Positions 1-11,339 of a stretch of DNA of 64,000 nucleotides are shown piece after piece. The stretch is from Erythrobacter sp. HL-111 (GTDB taxonomy: Bacteria; Pseudomonadota; Alphaproteobacteria; Sphingomonadales; Sphingomonadaceae). Made by a program: the position numbers and the translations under genes. The notes under the pieces were generated by a model. That model saw only the letters and a list, made by a program, of their open reading frames with translations. It was not told the DNA's origin and made no database searches. Position 1 is the first letter of the stretch, and each line of letters begins with the position of its first letter. Location: NCBI RefSeq assembly GCF_900105095.1, contig NZ_LT629743.1, forward strand, positions 744,001-808,000, read 5' to 3'.

Positions 1-1179
1 CCAAGCCATGCGCCGCCCGTCGCTCACGGGGAGGGTGATGGTCACCTCCTTCGCCTGCGCCGTCAGCATCGCGCCGATCCGTCCCTCCAGCGCGGCGATG
101 CCCGTCCCGCTCGCCGCGGAAAGCAGCACCGCCCCCTGCGTCTCGGCCGCCTCGGCGAGTTCCGCGCGGCGTTCGGGGGGAAGGAGATCGGCCTTGTTCC
201 ACACTTCGAGGATGGGGATTTCCCCCGCCCCGGTTTCGGGATCCACCACGCCGAGATCGCCGAGCACTTCCATCACCTGCTTCTTCTGCGCCGCATTGGC
301 CGGGTTGGCGATGTCGCGCACGTGGCAGATCAGGTCGGCGCCGGTCACCTCCTCCAGCGTCGCGCGGAACGCGGCGACGAGCTGCGTCGGCAGGTCCGAG
401 ATGAACCCCACCGTGTCGGACAGGATCGCCTTTTCCACCCCCGGCAGCGCGATCGCGCGCATCGTCGGATCGAGCGTGGCGAACAGCAGGTCCTCTGCCA
501 TCACGTCCGCGCCGGTCAGGCGATTGAACAGGGTCGATTTCCCCGCATTCGTGTAGCCGACGAGGGCGATCACCGGCCAGGGCGCCCTTCCCCGCCGCTC
601 GCGGTGGAGCGCGCGGGTCTTGCGCACCTGTTCGAGTTCGCGCCGCAGCCGCGCCATGCGCTGGCCGATCATCCGGCGGTCGGCCTCGATCTGGGTTTCC
701 CCCGGACCGCCGAGGAAGCCGAAGCCGCCGCGCTGGCGTTCGAGGTGGGTCCAGCTCCGCACGAGCCGCGACTGCTGGTAGTCGAGATGGGCGAGTTCGA
801 CCTGCAGCCGCCCTTCCGCGGTCGCCGCGCGTTCGCCGAAGATCTCGAGGATCAGCCCGGTGCGGTCGATCACCTTGCGTTTCAGCTTCTCCTCGAGATT
901 GCGCTGCTGGATCGCGCTCAGCGCTCCGTCGACGATCACGAGTTCGGCCTCGTACAGCTCGCACCAGTCGGCGATGCGCTGGACCTGGCCCGAACCGAAC
1001 AGGGTGTTGGGCTGCATCTGGCGCACGGGCAGGATTTCCGAATGGGCGATCACCACGCCGATCGCCAGAGCCAGCCCTTCGGCCTCCTCCAGTCGCTCGC
1101 GCGCGTCGAGGTCGTAGGTGAAGCTGCGGATATCCGGGCACAGCACAAGCGCCCGCGCGCCGCGCGTCACCTCATCCAT
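1..1179 (-). CDS. hflX: GTPase HflX, 3' end cut by window edge
   Basis: HflX is a translation-factor-class GTPase that binds the 50S subunit and splits or rescues stalled ribosomes under stress. I translated the minus strand through the window edge: 393 codons are present and the C-terminus is missing. Visible are the N-terminal HflX domain, the linker motif GFGFLGGPGETQIEADRR, the G1 loop GYTNAGKSTLFN, the switch region TLDPT, the G3 motif DTVGFI and the G4 motif NKAD. It is the last gene of the ntr-hfq-hflX block and lies in the same reading frame as hfq, just after the hfq stop. The first ATG is at 1179, but the best Shine-Dalgarno (AAGAGG, 1209-1214) sits 8 nt before a CTG at 1200, so the true start is uncertain (CTG 1200, ATG 1179 or GTG 1170). 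Identity is secure. Confidence 0.95.
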   Translation of the reverse strand, partial: MDEVTRGARALVLCPDIRSFTYDLDARERLEEAEGLALAIGVVIAHSEILPVRQMQPNTLFGSGQVQRIADWCELYEAELVIVDGALSAIQQRNLEEKLKRKVIDRTGLILEIFGERAATAEGRLQVELAHLDYQQSRLVRSWTHLERQRGGFGFLGGPGETQIEADRRMIGQRMARLRRELEQVRKTRALHRERRGRAPWPVIALVGYTNAGKSTLFNRLTGADVMAEDLLFATLDPTMRAIALPGVEKAILSDTVGFISDLPTQLVAAFRATLEEVTGADLICHVRDIANPANAAQKKQVMEVLGDLGVVDPETGAGEIPILEVWNKADLLPPERRAELAEAAETQGAVLLSAASGTGIAALEGRIGAMLTAQAKEVTITLPVSDGRRMAW

Positions 1180-1203
1180 CAGGTCGTCGTCGAAACTCAG
1201 CCG

Positions 1204-1794
1204 CTATGCCTCTTCGTCATCCTCGGACCCGTCATCATAGGGTTCGCTTTCCAGTCCGGCATCATCTTCCTCATCCTCGGTCAGGTCAACCGGGCTCGCG
1301 GGCTGGATGGTCGAGACGGCGTGCTTGTAGGCCAGTTGCACCGCGCCGTCGCGTTCGAGCAGCATGCAGAACAGGTCATAGGCCGCGATCCGCCCCTGCA
1401 GCATGACCCCGTTGACGAGGAACATGGTGACCTGGACATTGGCCTCGCTCACGCGGCTGAGGAACACGTCCTGCAGCAGGCGCTGTTTGGGGTTGCCCGC
1501 GCGGCTGGCGAACTGGCTCGCATCGATGTTCTGCCCCGGCATGATGGTGGAAACCGCGTGCTTGTAGACCAACTGGGACTGACCGTCGCGCCGCAGCAGG
1601 ATCGAGAAATTGTCGAACCAGGTGATGATGCCCTGCAGCTTGACGCCCTTGACGAGGAACATCGTCACCGGGGTCTTGTTGCGGCGCAGCAGGTTTAGGA
1701 ACGCGTCCTGCAGGCTGCCGGACTGGCGCGGCGTGCCCGGGCCGGGCTGTCCCTGCGGCCGGGGGCGCGGAGAGAGAGTTCGCCCGTTCGACAT
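1204..1794 (-). CDS. hfq: RNA chaperone Hfq with two tandem Sm domains
   Basis: Hfq anneals small RNAs to mRNAs as a ring of six Sm folds. This 196-aa protein carries two complete Hfq domains (about residues 28-86 and 106-165), each with the Sm1 and Sm2 motifs and each ending in a YKHAVSTI proximal-face motif. Ordinary Hfq is 70-100 aa with one domain. Domain 1 keeps the [11 protein letters not shown] lateral-rim arginines. Domain 2 has [13 protein letters not shown] and has lost them. A 30-residue acidic tail follows. I chose ATG 1794 because an AGGAG lies 9 nt upstream (1804-1808) and the upstream in-frame extension has no Hfq similarity. It is followed in the same frame by hflX. From memory, a duplicated Hfq was noted in Novosphingobium, a related sphingomonad; the fold assignment is certain and the ring stoichiometry is inferred. 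Confidence 0.96.
   Translation of the reverse strand: MSNGRTLSPRPRPQGQPGPGTPRQSGSLQDAFLNLLRRNKTPVTMFLVKGVKLQGIITWFDNFSILLRRDGQSQLVYKHAVSTIMPGQNIDASQFASRAGNPKQRLLQDVFLSRVSEANVQVTMFLVNGVMLQGRIAAYDLFCMLLERDGAVQLAYKHAVSTIQPASPVDLTEDEEDDAGLESEPYDDGSEDDEEA
1209..1214 (-). promoter_or_regulatory. Shine-Dalgarno-like site for hflX inside the end of hfq
   Basis: AAGAGG on the minus strand overlaps the last codons of hfq. It is 8 nt from CTG at 1200 but 29 nt from the first in-frame ATG at 1179. It therefore favours a non-ATG start or translational coupling to hfq termination. This is inference from spacing only. Confidence 0.4.
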
Positions 1795-1803
1795 ATAGCT
1801 ATG

Positions 1804-1808
1804 CTCCT
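1804..1808 (-). promoter_or_regulatory. hfq ribosome binding site
   Basis: AGGAG on the minus strand, 9 nt upstream of the ATG at 1794. It fixes the hfq start and excludes the longer in-frame reading that begins near 1968. Confidence 0.7.
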
Positions 1809-2002
1809 GTTCTTGGCGGCCGCTTTTACGGTCCGCGAGGAAGGGCATCGCGCCGCGAAGGGATATGACGGTCCAGCCCCGGGCCATAATGGCGCTTGCT
1901 TGGCAAGCGAGCAATCCCTGACTCGCTGTCAAGTTCCTGAAGTCTGGCTTACCTGACACGCCTGTCAAGGTGCCTGTCCCCGCGCCTTCGCCGCGGGCGG
2001 GT

Positions 2003-3391
<1,389 letters not shown>

Positions 3392-3436
3392 GGGCGGCTC
3401 CCTTCGGGCTCGGGGTGGTGGGGGCGTCGGGCATCG

Positions 3437-5788
3437 TCAGCTCTCGCCGCCTAGGACTTGCGGATTGCGGGCGAAGCGCAGGGTCACGCGGGTGCCGCCG
3501 GCCTCGCCCGAGGCAAAGCTCATGTCCCCGCCGTGTTCGTCGACGATCTTGTTGACGATGGCGAGGCCGAGGCCGGTGCCCTTCTCGCGGGTGGTCATGT
3601 AAGGTTCGGTAATTCGGTCGCGATCGGTGGGAAGGCCGATGCCGTTGTCCTCGACCATGATGGTGATCATCTGGTCGTCGCCTTCCATCATCACCGCGAT
3701 GCGACCTTCGTAATGTCCCCGGGCCTCGGCCGCGCGGGCCTCGACCGCCTCGACCGCGTTCTTGAGCACGTTGGTCATGGCCTGGCCGAGCTGGTGCCGG
3801 TCGCACAGCATCTCGCGGCTGCCGAGCCTTTCGGTCGAGACGCTGAAGTCGATGCCCGAATGGGCGACCTCCTGCAGGAACACCGCCTGCCGCACGAGAT
3901 CGACAGGGTCCTCGGACCGGAACACGGGTTTGGGCAGGCGGGCGAAGGAGGAGAATTCGTCCACCATCTTGCGCAGCGCGCCGACCTGGCGGACGATGGT
4001 GCTGGTGAGCTCGTCGAACAGCTCGCCGTCGGCCTCCTCGATCTGCTTGCGATAACGCCGTTTCAGCCTTTCGGTGGCGAGATGGATCGGAGTGAGCGGG
4101 TTCTTGATCTCGTGCGCGATCCGCCGCGCGACGTCGGACCATGCGGCCTGTCGCTGGTCGAGCAATTGCCGCGTGATGTCCTCGAAGGTGATGACCGAAC
4201 CGCTCGTCCCCGGTGCGACCTTGACCGCGAGGGTGAGAAGGTCGCTCCCCCTGGGGTGCGTGACGATCGCGCTTTCCTGCCCCTCGCGCGCGATGCGGTG
4301 CAGTTCGGGCGAAAGGTCCTCGAGCCGCATCCCCACCATGCTCGCGGGGTCGTGGGCGCCCTCCCGCGCGAGCAGGGCAGCGGCCGAACCGTTGAGGAGC
4401 AGCACCCTGCCCGCCGGGTCGACCGAGACCACCCCGGCGGTCACGGATTCGAGCACCGCCTCCATGAAGGCGCGGCGGTCGTCGATCTGGCGATTGGCCG
4501 AAACCAGGGCCTGCGTCTGCTTTTCGAGCTGCGCGGTCATGCGGTTGAAGGCGCGGTTGAGGAGACCGATCTCGTCCGCCCCGGTGCGCCCCTCGACCCG
4601 GAGCGCGAAATTGCCCTGCCCGACCTTGCGCGCCGCGCCGACGAGATCGGTCAGCGGCTCGACCTGGCGATCGGCGAAGCGCAGCGCGAACCAGATCGCG
4701 ATCCCGACCAATAGCAGGCTGACCAGCACCAGCGCGATGTTGAAGCGCAGTTGCAGCGTGCGCGCGTCCCCCGTCAGCGTGTCGTAGGCGCGCGCGATCG
4801 CCTGCGCGCGCGACCACGAATTGAACATCGTCGCCTCGGTGTTGCGCGCGTTGTAGAGATAGATCCCGCTGTCCCGATCGACCGGGGCGATCGCGGCGAT
4901 GCGTTCGGGGCTGCCCTCGACCACCACCAGTTCGCCGTCCTCCAGCCGGGAAAGCGCCCCCGTGCTGAATTCGAGCGGGCGGTTGTCCTCCATCAGGTCC
5001 ATGATCGCCGCGGTCCGCAAGGCGCCGTCGCCGAGCCGCTGGATGATCGCGCTCTCGTTGATCTTCCGGCCCTGCGCCTGAAGCGCGTAGAAATCGGGGA
5101 ATTCGTCATTGGCGAGCGTCCCGCCGCGGCTGAAATAGAACCGCATGTCGCCCGCCATGGCGAGGGTTTCGTCGCGCACGTCGCGCTGGTTCGCGTCGTA
5201 GTAGTTCTGCGCGAGCTCGTTCGCGTTCTCCATCAATCCGAGCGAATCGTCGGAGAACCAGAAATCGACGCCGGTCTGGAACAGGAAGGCGGCGAAGCCC
5301 GCGACCAGCAGGGTCGGGATGGCCGAAACCATCGAGAAGAAGAACACGAGACGGACATGGAGCCGCGCCGTGCTGCCCGCCGCGCGCCGCAGCGCCAGGC
5401 GGCGCCCGGCGAGGACAAGGATCGTCATCGCCGGGACCAGCGTCGCCATCAGCAGCAGCGAAACCTGCAGCGTCGGCACCAGCGCGCCCGCCTCGGGATC
5501 GCGCGAGAAGGCGTACCATGTTGCGGCCACCGCGAGAACGAGCCCGGCGAGCGAGAGCAATTCGAGCCAGAGGAAGACATTGGCCCTGCGCGAGGCGACG
5601 ATGAAACGGCGCAGCCAGCGGGGCGAACGGCGGTTGAGCCGCAGGGCCGCGCGCTCGGCGGAGCCGGCCCGCGTCTCGGCGCGCCCGGCGCTTTGCGCCC
5701 CCGCTCCGCCGGGCGCGGAGGGCGCGCCCTCGCCGCTCGCATCCGGCACGCCGCCTTCCGGCACGGGAGTGGCTTCAGACGCCTCCAT
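3437..5788 (-). CDS. ntrY: Nitrogen regulation sensor histidine kinase NtrY
   Basis: Membrane sensor kinase that phosphorylates NtrX. The 783-aa protein has an N-terminal Pro/Ala/Gly-rich cytoplasmic segment and several N-terminal transmembrane helices. These are followed by an extracytoplasmic region, a further helix (about 405-425), a HAMP linker, a PAS-like domain and the kinase core. The H box is DVARRIAHEIKNPLTPIHLA, with N box NVLKNAVEAVEA and G boxes DNGIGLP and GTGLGLAIV. The longer in-frame reading to 5953 has no family similarity, so ATG 5788 was chosen. It has no obvious Shine-Dalgarno, and a -10-like TGTAAT lies only 9 nt upstream, suggesting a leaderless or near-leaderless transcript. 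It lies 70 nt downstream of ntrC and just upstream of ntrX. Confidence 0.94.
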   Translation of the reverse strand: MEASEATPVPEGGVPDASGEGAPSAPGGAGAQSAGRAETRAGSAERAALRLNRRSPRWLRRFIVASRRANVFLWLELLSLAGLVLAVAATWYAFSRDPEAGALVPTLQVSLLLMATLVPAMTILVLAGRRLALRRAAGSTARLHVRLVFFFSMVSAIPTLLVAGFAAFLFQTGVDFWFSDDSLGLMENANELAQNYYDANQRDVRDETLAMAGDMRFYFSRGGTLANDEFPDFYALQAQGRKINESAIIQRLGDGALRTAAIMDLMEDNRPLEFSTGALSRLEDGELVVVEGSPERIAAIAPVDRDSGIYLYNARNTEATMFNSWSRAQAIARAYDTLTGDARTLQLRFNIALVLVSLLLVGIAIWFALRFADRQVEPLTDLVGAARKVGQGNFALRVEGRTGADEIGLLNRAFNRMTAQLEKQTQALVSANRQIDDRRAFMEAVLESVTAGVVSVDPAGRVLLLNGSAAALLAREGAHDPASMVGMRLEDLSPELHRIAREGQESAIVTHPRGSDLLTLAVKVAPGTSGSVITFEDITRQLLDQRQAAWSDVARRIAHEIKNPLTPIHLATERLKRRYRKQIEEADGELFDELTSTIVRQVGALRKMVDEFSSFARLPKPVFRSEDPVDLVRQAVFLQEVAHSGIDFSVSTERLGSREMLCDRHQLGQAMTNVLKNAVEAVEARAAEARGHYEGRIAVMMEGDDQMITIMVEDNGIGLPTDRDRITEPYMTTREKGTGLGLAIVNKIVDEHGGDMSFASGEAGGTRVTLRFARNPQVLGGES

Positions 5789-5797
5789 AGTTGCACC

Positions 5798-5826
5798 ATT
5801 ACAACGATAGTGTTGCAAGGATGCAA
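5798..5826 (-). promoter_or_regulatory. Candidate ntrY promoter
   Basis: On the minus strand, TTGCAT (5821-5826) and TGTAAT (5798-5803) are separated by 17 nt, a good sigma-70-type arrangement in the short ntrC-ntrY gap. The -10 lies 9 nt before the ntrY ATG, so a start site 6-7 nt downstream would leave almost no 5' leader. Not tested against background. Confidence 0.4.
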
Positions 5827-5858
5827 GGATATTCAGGGCAGAATGCGAAGGTTTTGCG

Positions 5859-7322
<1,464 letters not shown>

Positions 7323-7326
7323 CGCC

Positions 7327-8508
7327 CTACCCCTTGCCGCCAGGCTGCGGGTTGGCCTGGGACTTGGCCGGAGGCCGGCCTGGCGCCTGGGCGAGATGGA
7401 TCCGGAAGTGGGTGAGTCCGAGCCGTGCGTCGCGTTCGTGGGTCACGCTGCCGCCCATGTCGAGCACCATCTTGCGGACCAGCGCAAGCCCGAGGCCCTG
7501 CCCATGCTGCTTGGTCGAGACGAACGGCTCGAACACCGCGCCGCGCAGCGCCGGGTCGATGCCCTTGCCGTTGTCGGTGACGGTTATCTCGATCGGCAGC
7601 TTCACCGGCCGGCCGAGCCGCATCGCGCTGAAGACGAGCCCGTGGACATAGCGCGTGCGGATCGTCACCTGCGGCGAACGCGCGCCTTCCATCGCGGCAT
7701 CGCGGGCGTTGGAGAGCAGGTTGATCAGCACCTGTTCGAGCGCGTCGCGATTGGCGAGCACCGGGGGGATCGACGGATCGAATTCCTCGCGGAAGGCGAC
7801 CTCGAAGGCGCCCTCGCCCGCCTTCGTCCCCGCGCTCGCGACGCGCACCGTGGCGAGCGCGCTGCGGATCGCCTCGTGCGGGTTGAGCGGTTCGGACGGT
7901 TCGCTGCGGGTGCTGCCCAATTGCTGCATCCGGTCGACCAGGCGGGCGATGCGGTCGACCTCGTCGGTGATCATCCGGGCGAGCGGCCGGTCACGCTGCG
8001 GCAGCTTGCGCGCGGCGAGCTGGGCGGCGCCGCGGATCGCGGAGAGCGGGTTCTTGATCTCGTGCGCGAGGATCGAAGGCCCCGGCGGCGCGCTCTCGCG
8101 CGCGTTCTCGACGCTCGCGGTGTCCTCGTGGGCGATTTTCGAGAGCGTCACCACCCGCCAGCCCGGCGCCCCGGAAAGCGGGGAAACGGTGAGGTTGACC
8201 TGCAGCTCGCTCTGCCGGAGGGTCAGCGCGAGTTCGCGCGCGACCAGCGCCTCGTCGGTGCGTTCGAGGCGCTTTTCGACCCGCGGGTCAAGCGGGCCGA
8301 GCAGAGCGAGTAGGTCCTGACCGACAAGGCGGCGCGCGCTCGTGCCGAGCAGGATCTCGGCCGCCTGGTTGACCTCGGCAATGCGGCCCTCGCCGTCGAC
8401 CAGCAGCACGGCGAAGATCAGGCCCGCGATCTGGGCACGCGCATCGGGCGCGCGGTTCGTGTCCCCGACATCCCCGCTCCCGCCTCCGAGCGCCCGCCCC
8501 GACGCCAT
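7327..8508 (-). CDS. ntrB: Nitrogen regulation sensor kinase NtrB
   Basis: Cytosolic bifunctional kinase/phosphatase for NtrC, controlled by PII protein. The 393-aa protein has an N-terminal PAS domain (about 25-130), a phospho-acceptor H box ILAHEIKNPLSAIRGAAQL, N box NLLSNARDAAMEG, G1 DNGKGI, F box FEPFVSTK and G2 HGQGLGLALV. It has no transmembrane segment, as expected for NtrB and unlike NtrY. A low-complexity tail rich in Pro/Gln/Gly/Lys ends the protein. It begins 2 nt after the dusB stop and ends 4 nt before ntrC, so the three genes form one operon. Confidence 0.96.
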   Translation of the reverse strand: MASGRALGGGSGDVGDTNRAPDARAQIAGLIFAVLLVDGEGRIAEVNQAAEILLGTSARRLVGQDLLALLGPLDPRVEKRLERTDEALVARELALTLRQSELQVNLTVSPLSGAPGWRVVTLSKIAHEDTASVENARESAPPGPSILAHEIKNPLSAIRGAAQLAARKLPQRDRPLARMITDEVDRIARLVDRMQQLGSTRSEPSEPLNPHEAIRSALATVRVASAGTKAGEGAFEVAFREEFDPSIPPVLANRDALEQVLINLLSNARDAAMEGARSPQVTIRTRYVHGLVFSAMRLGRPVKLPIEITVTDNGKGIDPALRGAVFEPFVSTKQHGQGLGLALVRKMVLDMGGSVTHERDARLGLTHFRIHLAQAPGRPPAKSQANPQPGGKG

Positions 8509-8510
8509 GG

Positions 8511-9527
8511 TCAGGCCGCCCGGCGTCTCAGGAAGGGTTCGTAGAAACGCTCGATCTCGCCCAGCACTTCGCGCGGGTCCTCGATCTGGTTCGCCTTGTT
8601 GCGGAAATCGGCCGAGCCGTGCATCCCCTTGGTGTACCAGCCGAGGTGCTTGCGCGCGATCTTGACCCCGACATCGCGCCCGTAATGGTCGAGCATCCGC
8701 TGGTAATGCTCCACAAGCACGGCGTATTGTTCATCGAAGCTGGGGCTCGGCCGGCTTTCCCCGGTGCGCCACCAGTGCATGACCTGGCCGAGCAGCCACG
8801 GCTTGCCATAGGCGCCGCGCCCGATCATCACGCCGTCCGCGCCCGATTGTTCGAGCGCGCTGGCAGCGTCCTCGATCCCGCAGATGTCGCCATTGACGAT
8901 GACGGGGATCGAGACCGCCTCCTTGACCCGCCGGACGAACGCCCAGTCGGCGCTGCCCTTGTACATCTGGTTGCGGGTGCGGCCGTGGACGGTGATCATC
9001 TTCACGCCGAGGTCCTCGGCGATCCGGGCGAGGTCGGGCGCATTGAGGGTGGCATGGTCCCAACCCATCCGCATCTTGACGGTCACCGGCACCTTCACCG
9101 CCTTGACGGTGGCTTCCATCAGCTTCGTCGCCAGCGGCACCTCGCGCATCAGCGCGCTGCCCGCGTATTGCCCGACGACCTTCTTCACCGGGCAGCCGAA
9201 ATTGATGTCGATGATCGCCGCGCCATTGCCCTCCTGCAGCTTCGCCGCCTCGGCCATGCTGCCGGGATCGCAGCCGACGAGCTGCATCGAGACGGGCTCC
9301 TCGACCGGATCCCAAGCGGTTTTCTGGAGCGACTGGCGCGTCTCGCGGATCGCCGCCTCGCTCGCGACCATCTCGGTCACGTTGAGGCCCGAGCCGTAGC
9401 GCCGCACGAGCGTGCGGAAAGGCATGTCGGTCACGCCCGTCATCGGCGCGAGCAGGACGGGGTCGGGGATCGTCACCGGGCCGATCTCGATCGGCTTCAG
9501 CGCCGGGGGTGTGGGAAGCTGTGTCAT
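8511..9527 (-). CDS. dusB: tRNA-dihydrouridine synthase DusB (NifR3)
   Basis: FMN- and NADPH-dependent enzyme reducing uridine to dihydrouridine in tRNA D-loops. The 338-aa TIM-barrel shows [12 protein letters not shown] at the N-terminus and the FGCPVKKV segment with the catalytic cysteine. KMRMGWD, the [11 protein letters not shown] motif and the FMN-phosphate-binding NGDI and MIGRGAYG loops follow. It is first in the dusB-ntrBC operon, an order long known in alphaproteobacteria as nifR3-ntrB-ntrC. It is divergent from ispDF across a 77-bp gap. The ATG at 9527 has no strong Shine-Dalgarno, but the protein start matches the family. Confidence 0.97.
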   Translation of the reverse strand: MTQLPTPPALKPIEIGPVTIPDPVLLAPMTGVTDMPFRTLVRRYGSGLNVTEMVASEAAIRETRQSLQKTAWDPVEEPVSMQLVGCDPGSMAEAAKLQEGNGAAIIDINFGCPVKKVVGQYAGSALMREVPLATKLMEATVKAVKVPVTVKMRMGWDHATLNAPDLARIAEDLGVKMITVHGRTRNQMYKGSADWAFVRRVKEAVSIPVIVNGDICGIEDAASALEQSGADGVMIGRGAYGKPWLLGQVMHWWRTGESRPSPSFDEQYAVLVEHYQRMLDHYGRDVGVKIARKHLGWYTKGMHGSADFRNKANQIEDPREVLGEIERFYEPFLRRRAA

Positions 9528-9604
9528 GCGGGGAAATGCCTAAATTTTGAGCAACGCATAGTCCATTGCGGAAATCCCGTCCAGCCCCTAAGCGCCGCGC
9601 TGGC

Positions 9605-10765
9605 ATGGCAGGTGAGCGCCCCCTTCCCCCTTTCGCCGCGATCGTCGTGGCGGCCGGCAAGGGCCTGCGCGTGGGCGGCGTCCTGCCCAAGCAGTACCGC
9701 ACCTGGCGCGGCCGGCCGCTGCTGCGCCATTCGGTCGAAACCCTGCGCGAGGCGGGCGCCGCGCCGCTGGTCGTCGTGATCGCCGAAGGGGCCGAGGACC
9801 ATGCGCGCGCGGCGGTCGGCGATGCGACCGGCGTGCGCTTCGTCACCGGCGGCGCGAACCGGCAGGATTCGGTGCGCGCCGGGCTCGAGGCGCTGGCGGA
9901 CGAGGCGCCCGCCCGGGTGCTCGTCCACGACGCGGCTCGCCCCGACCTGCCGCGCGCCGTCATCGAACGGCTGATGGATGCGCTTGCGGAACATCCGGGC
10001 GCGATCCCCGTCCTTCCCGTGGTCGATTCCCTCGCCGTCGCCAGCGCGCGTGGGACCATGGCCGACAAGGCCGACCGCGAAAGCCTGCGCCGGGTCCAGA
10101 CGCCGCAGGCCTTCCGGTTCGAGGCGATCCTCGTCGCGCACCGGGCCTGGGTGGGCGGGACCGATGCGGGCGACGACGCGCAGGTGCTCGCCGCGAATGG
10201 CGGCGAAGTCGCGCTGGTGCGCGGCGACGAACGGCTGAAGAAAGTCACCTTCGCGGAGGACCTGATGGACAATGCCGCCGCCTTCCGCATCGGGCAGGGT
10301 TTCGACGTGCACCGGCTCGAGGCGGGTGAGGAATTGTGGCTGTGCGGGATCAGGCTCGAGCATGACATGGGCCTTGCCGGGCATTCCGATGCGGACGTCG
10401 CGCTCCACGCCATCACCGATGCCGTGCTCGGCGCGATCGGCGAAGGCGACATCGGCACGCATTTCCCGCCGAGCGACCCGCAATGGGCCGGGGCGCGTTC
10501 GGGCCGGTTCCTCGAACACGCCGTGAGCCTCGCGCGGGAAGCGGGCTATGCCCTCGCCAATATCGACCTCACGCTCATCTGCGAAGCGCCCAAGATCGGG
10601 CCGCATCGCGCCGCCATGCGGGCCGAGGTCGCGCGCCTGGCCGGGCTTTGCGAAAGCGCGGTCAGCATCAAGGCGACCACTACCGAAAGGCTCGGCTTCA
10701 CCGGCCGGGGCGAGGGAATCGCGGCCCAGGCCATCGTCGCCCTTTCGCGCGAGGAACGCCCGTGA
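9605..10765 (+). CDS. ispDF: Bifunctional IspD/IspF of the MEP isoprenoid pathway
   Basis: A fusion of MEP cytidylyltransferase (IspD) and 2-C-methyl-D-erythritol 2,4-cyclodiphosphate synthase (IspF), steps 3 and 5 of non-mevalonate isoprenoid synthesis. Residues about 1-225 are IspD (AAGKGLRVGGVLPKQY nucleotide loop; VHDAARP). About 230-386 are IspF (IGQGFDVHRL metal-binding Asp/His; GHSDADVALHAITDA; GEGDIGTHFP; IKATTTERLGF). Fused IspDF is common in alphaproteobacteria. ATG 9605 gives 386 aa. A TTG at 9566 would add 13 residues ahead of the IspD start and is less likely. The next gene begins 13 nt after the stop. Confidence 0.97.
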   Translation: MAGERPLPPFAAIVVAAGKGLRVGGVLPKQYRTWRGRPLLRHSVETLREAGAAPLVVVIAEGAEDHARAAVGDATGVRFVTGGANRQDSVRAGLEALADEAPARVLVHDAARPDLPRAVIERLMDALAEHPGAIPVLPVVDSLAVASARGTMADKADRESLRRVQTPQAFRFEAILVAHRAWVGGTDAGDDAQVLAANGGEVALVRGDERLKKVTFAEDLMDNAAAFRIGQGFDVHRLEAGEELWLCGIRLEHDMGLAGHSDADVALHAITDAVLGAIGEGDIGTHFPPSDPQWAGARSGRFLEHAVSLAREAGYALANIDLTLICEAPKIGPHRAAMRAEVARLAGLCESAVSIKATTTERLGFTGRGEGIAAQAIVALSREERP

Positions 10766-10778
10766 GAGAATGGCAGGC

Positions 10779-11339
10779 ATGACGACACGCTTTCTCGCCC
10801 CCGCGCTCGCCCTGTTCGCGCTCGCGCAGGCCAGCGCCGCGGAGGCCCGGCAGGCCTGCGCCGCGCCGCGCGACATCGACGATGCGATGACCTATGCCAT
10901 GCCGCTCGCCTTCGAGGCGACCCGCGCGGCCTGCGGCACCACACTCCAGCGGGACGGCTTCCTCGCGCGGGAGGGCGACCGGCTTGCCGCGCGGTTCCGC
11001 GAGCGGCAGGACGCGGCCTGGCCGGGCGCGCTCAGGGTCCTGCGGCTGATCGTCGAGCAGCGCGGGTCCGATCCCGCCGCCGGCGAGATCGATTTCGCCG
11101 AGGTCATCGATACCGTCCCGCCCGAGACCCTGCGCCCGCTCGCCGACGCGCTGCTGCGCCAGATGGTCGCGCAGGAGATCCGCCGCGAGGATTGCCGCGA
11201 TATCGAACGCGGGCTCGAACTGCTGAGCCCGCTTCCGGTCGAGAACATCGCGGGGCTGCTGACCTTCCTCATCGACCTTTCCGAAACGAACGAAATCAGG
11301 ATCTGCGCCGCGAGGCCGGAAGCGGGAGCCGCGAAATGA
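10779..11339 (+). CDS. Exported hypothetical protein
   Basis: I do not recognise a family. The 186-aa protein starts with a signal peptide (MTTRFLAPALALFALAQASAAEA, cleavage probably near residue 24). The mature part is rich in Arg, Ala and Glu, appears mostly helical, and contains a few cysteines (CAAP, CGTT, EDCRD, RICA) that could form disulfides in the periplasm. It lies between ispDF and the cinA-type gene, and its TGA overlaps the next ATG by 4 nt, so it is cotranscribed and coupled. ATG 10779 was preferred over ATG 10770 because GAGAGA sits at better spacing. Function unknown. Confidence 0.75.
   Translation: MTTRFLAPALALFALAQASAAEARQACAAPRDIDDAMTYAMPLAFEATRAACGTTLQRDGFLAREGDRLAARFRERQDAAWPGALRVLRLIVEQRGSDPAAGEIDFAEVIDTVPPETLRPLADALLRQMVAQEIRREDCRDIERGLELLSPLPVENIAGLLTFLIDLSETNEIRICAARPEAGAAK

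Noticed and set aside
9566..9604. TTG start for ispDF 13 codons upstream
   Set aside because: The extra residues (MRKSRPAPKRRAG) are outside the IspD fold, and ATG 9605 fits the family.
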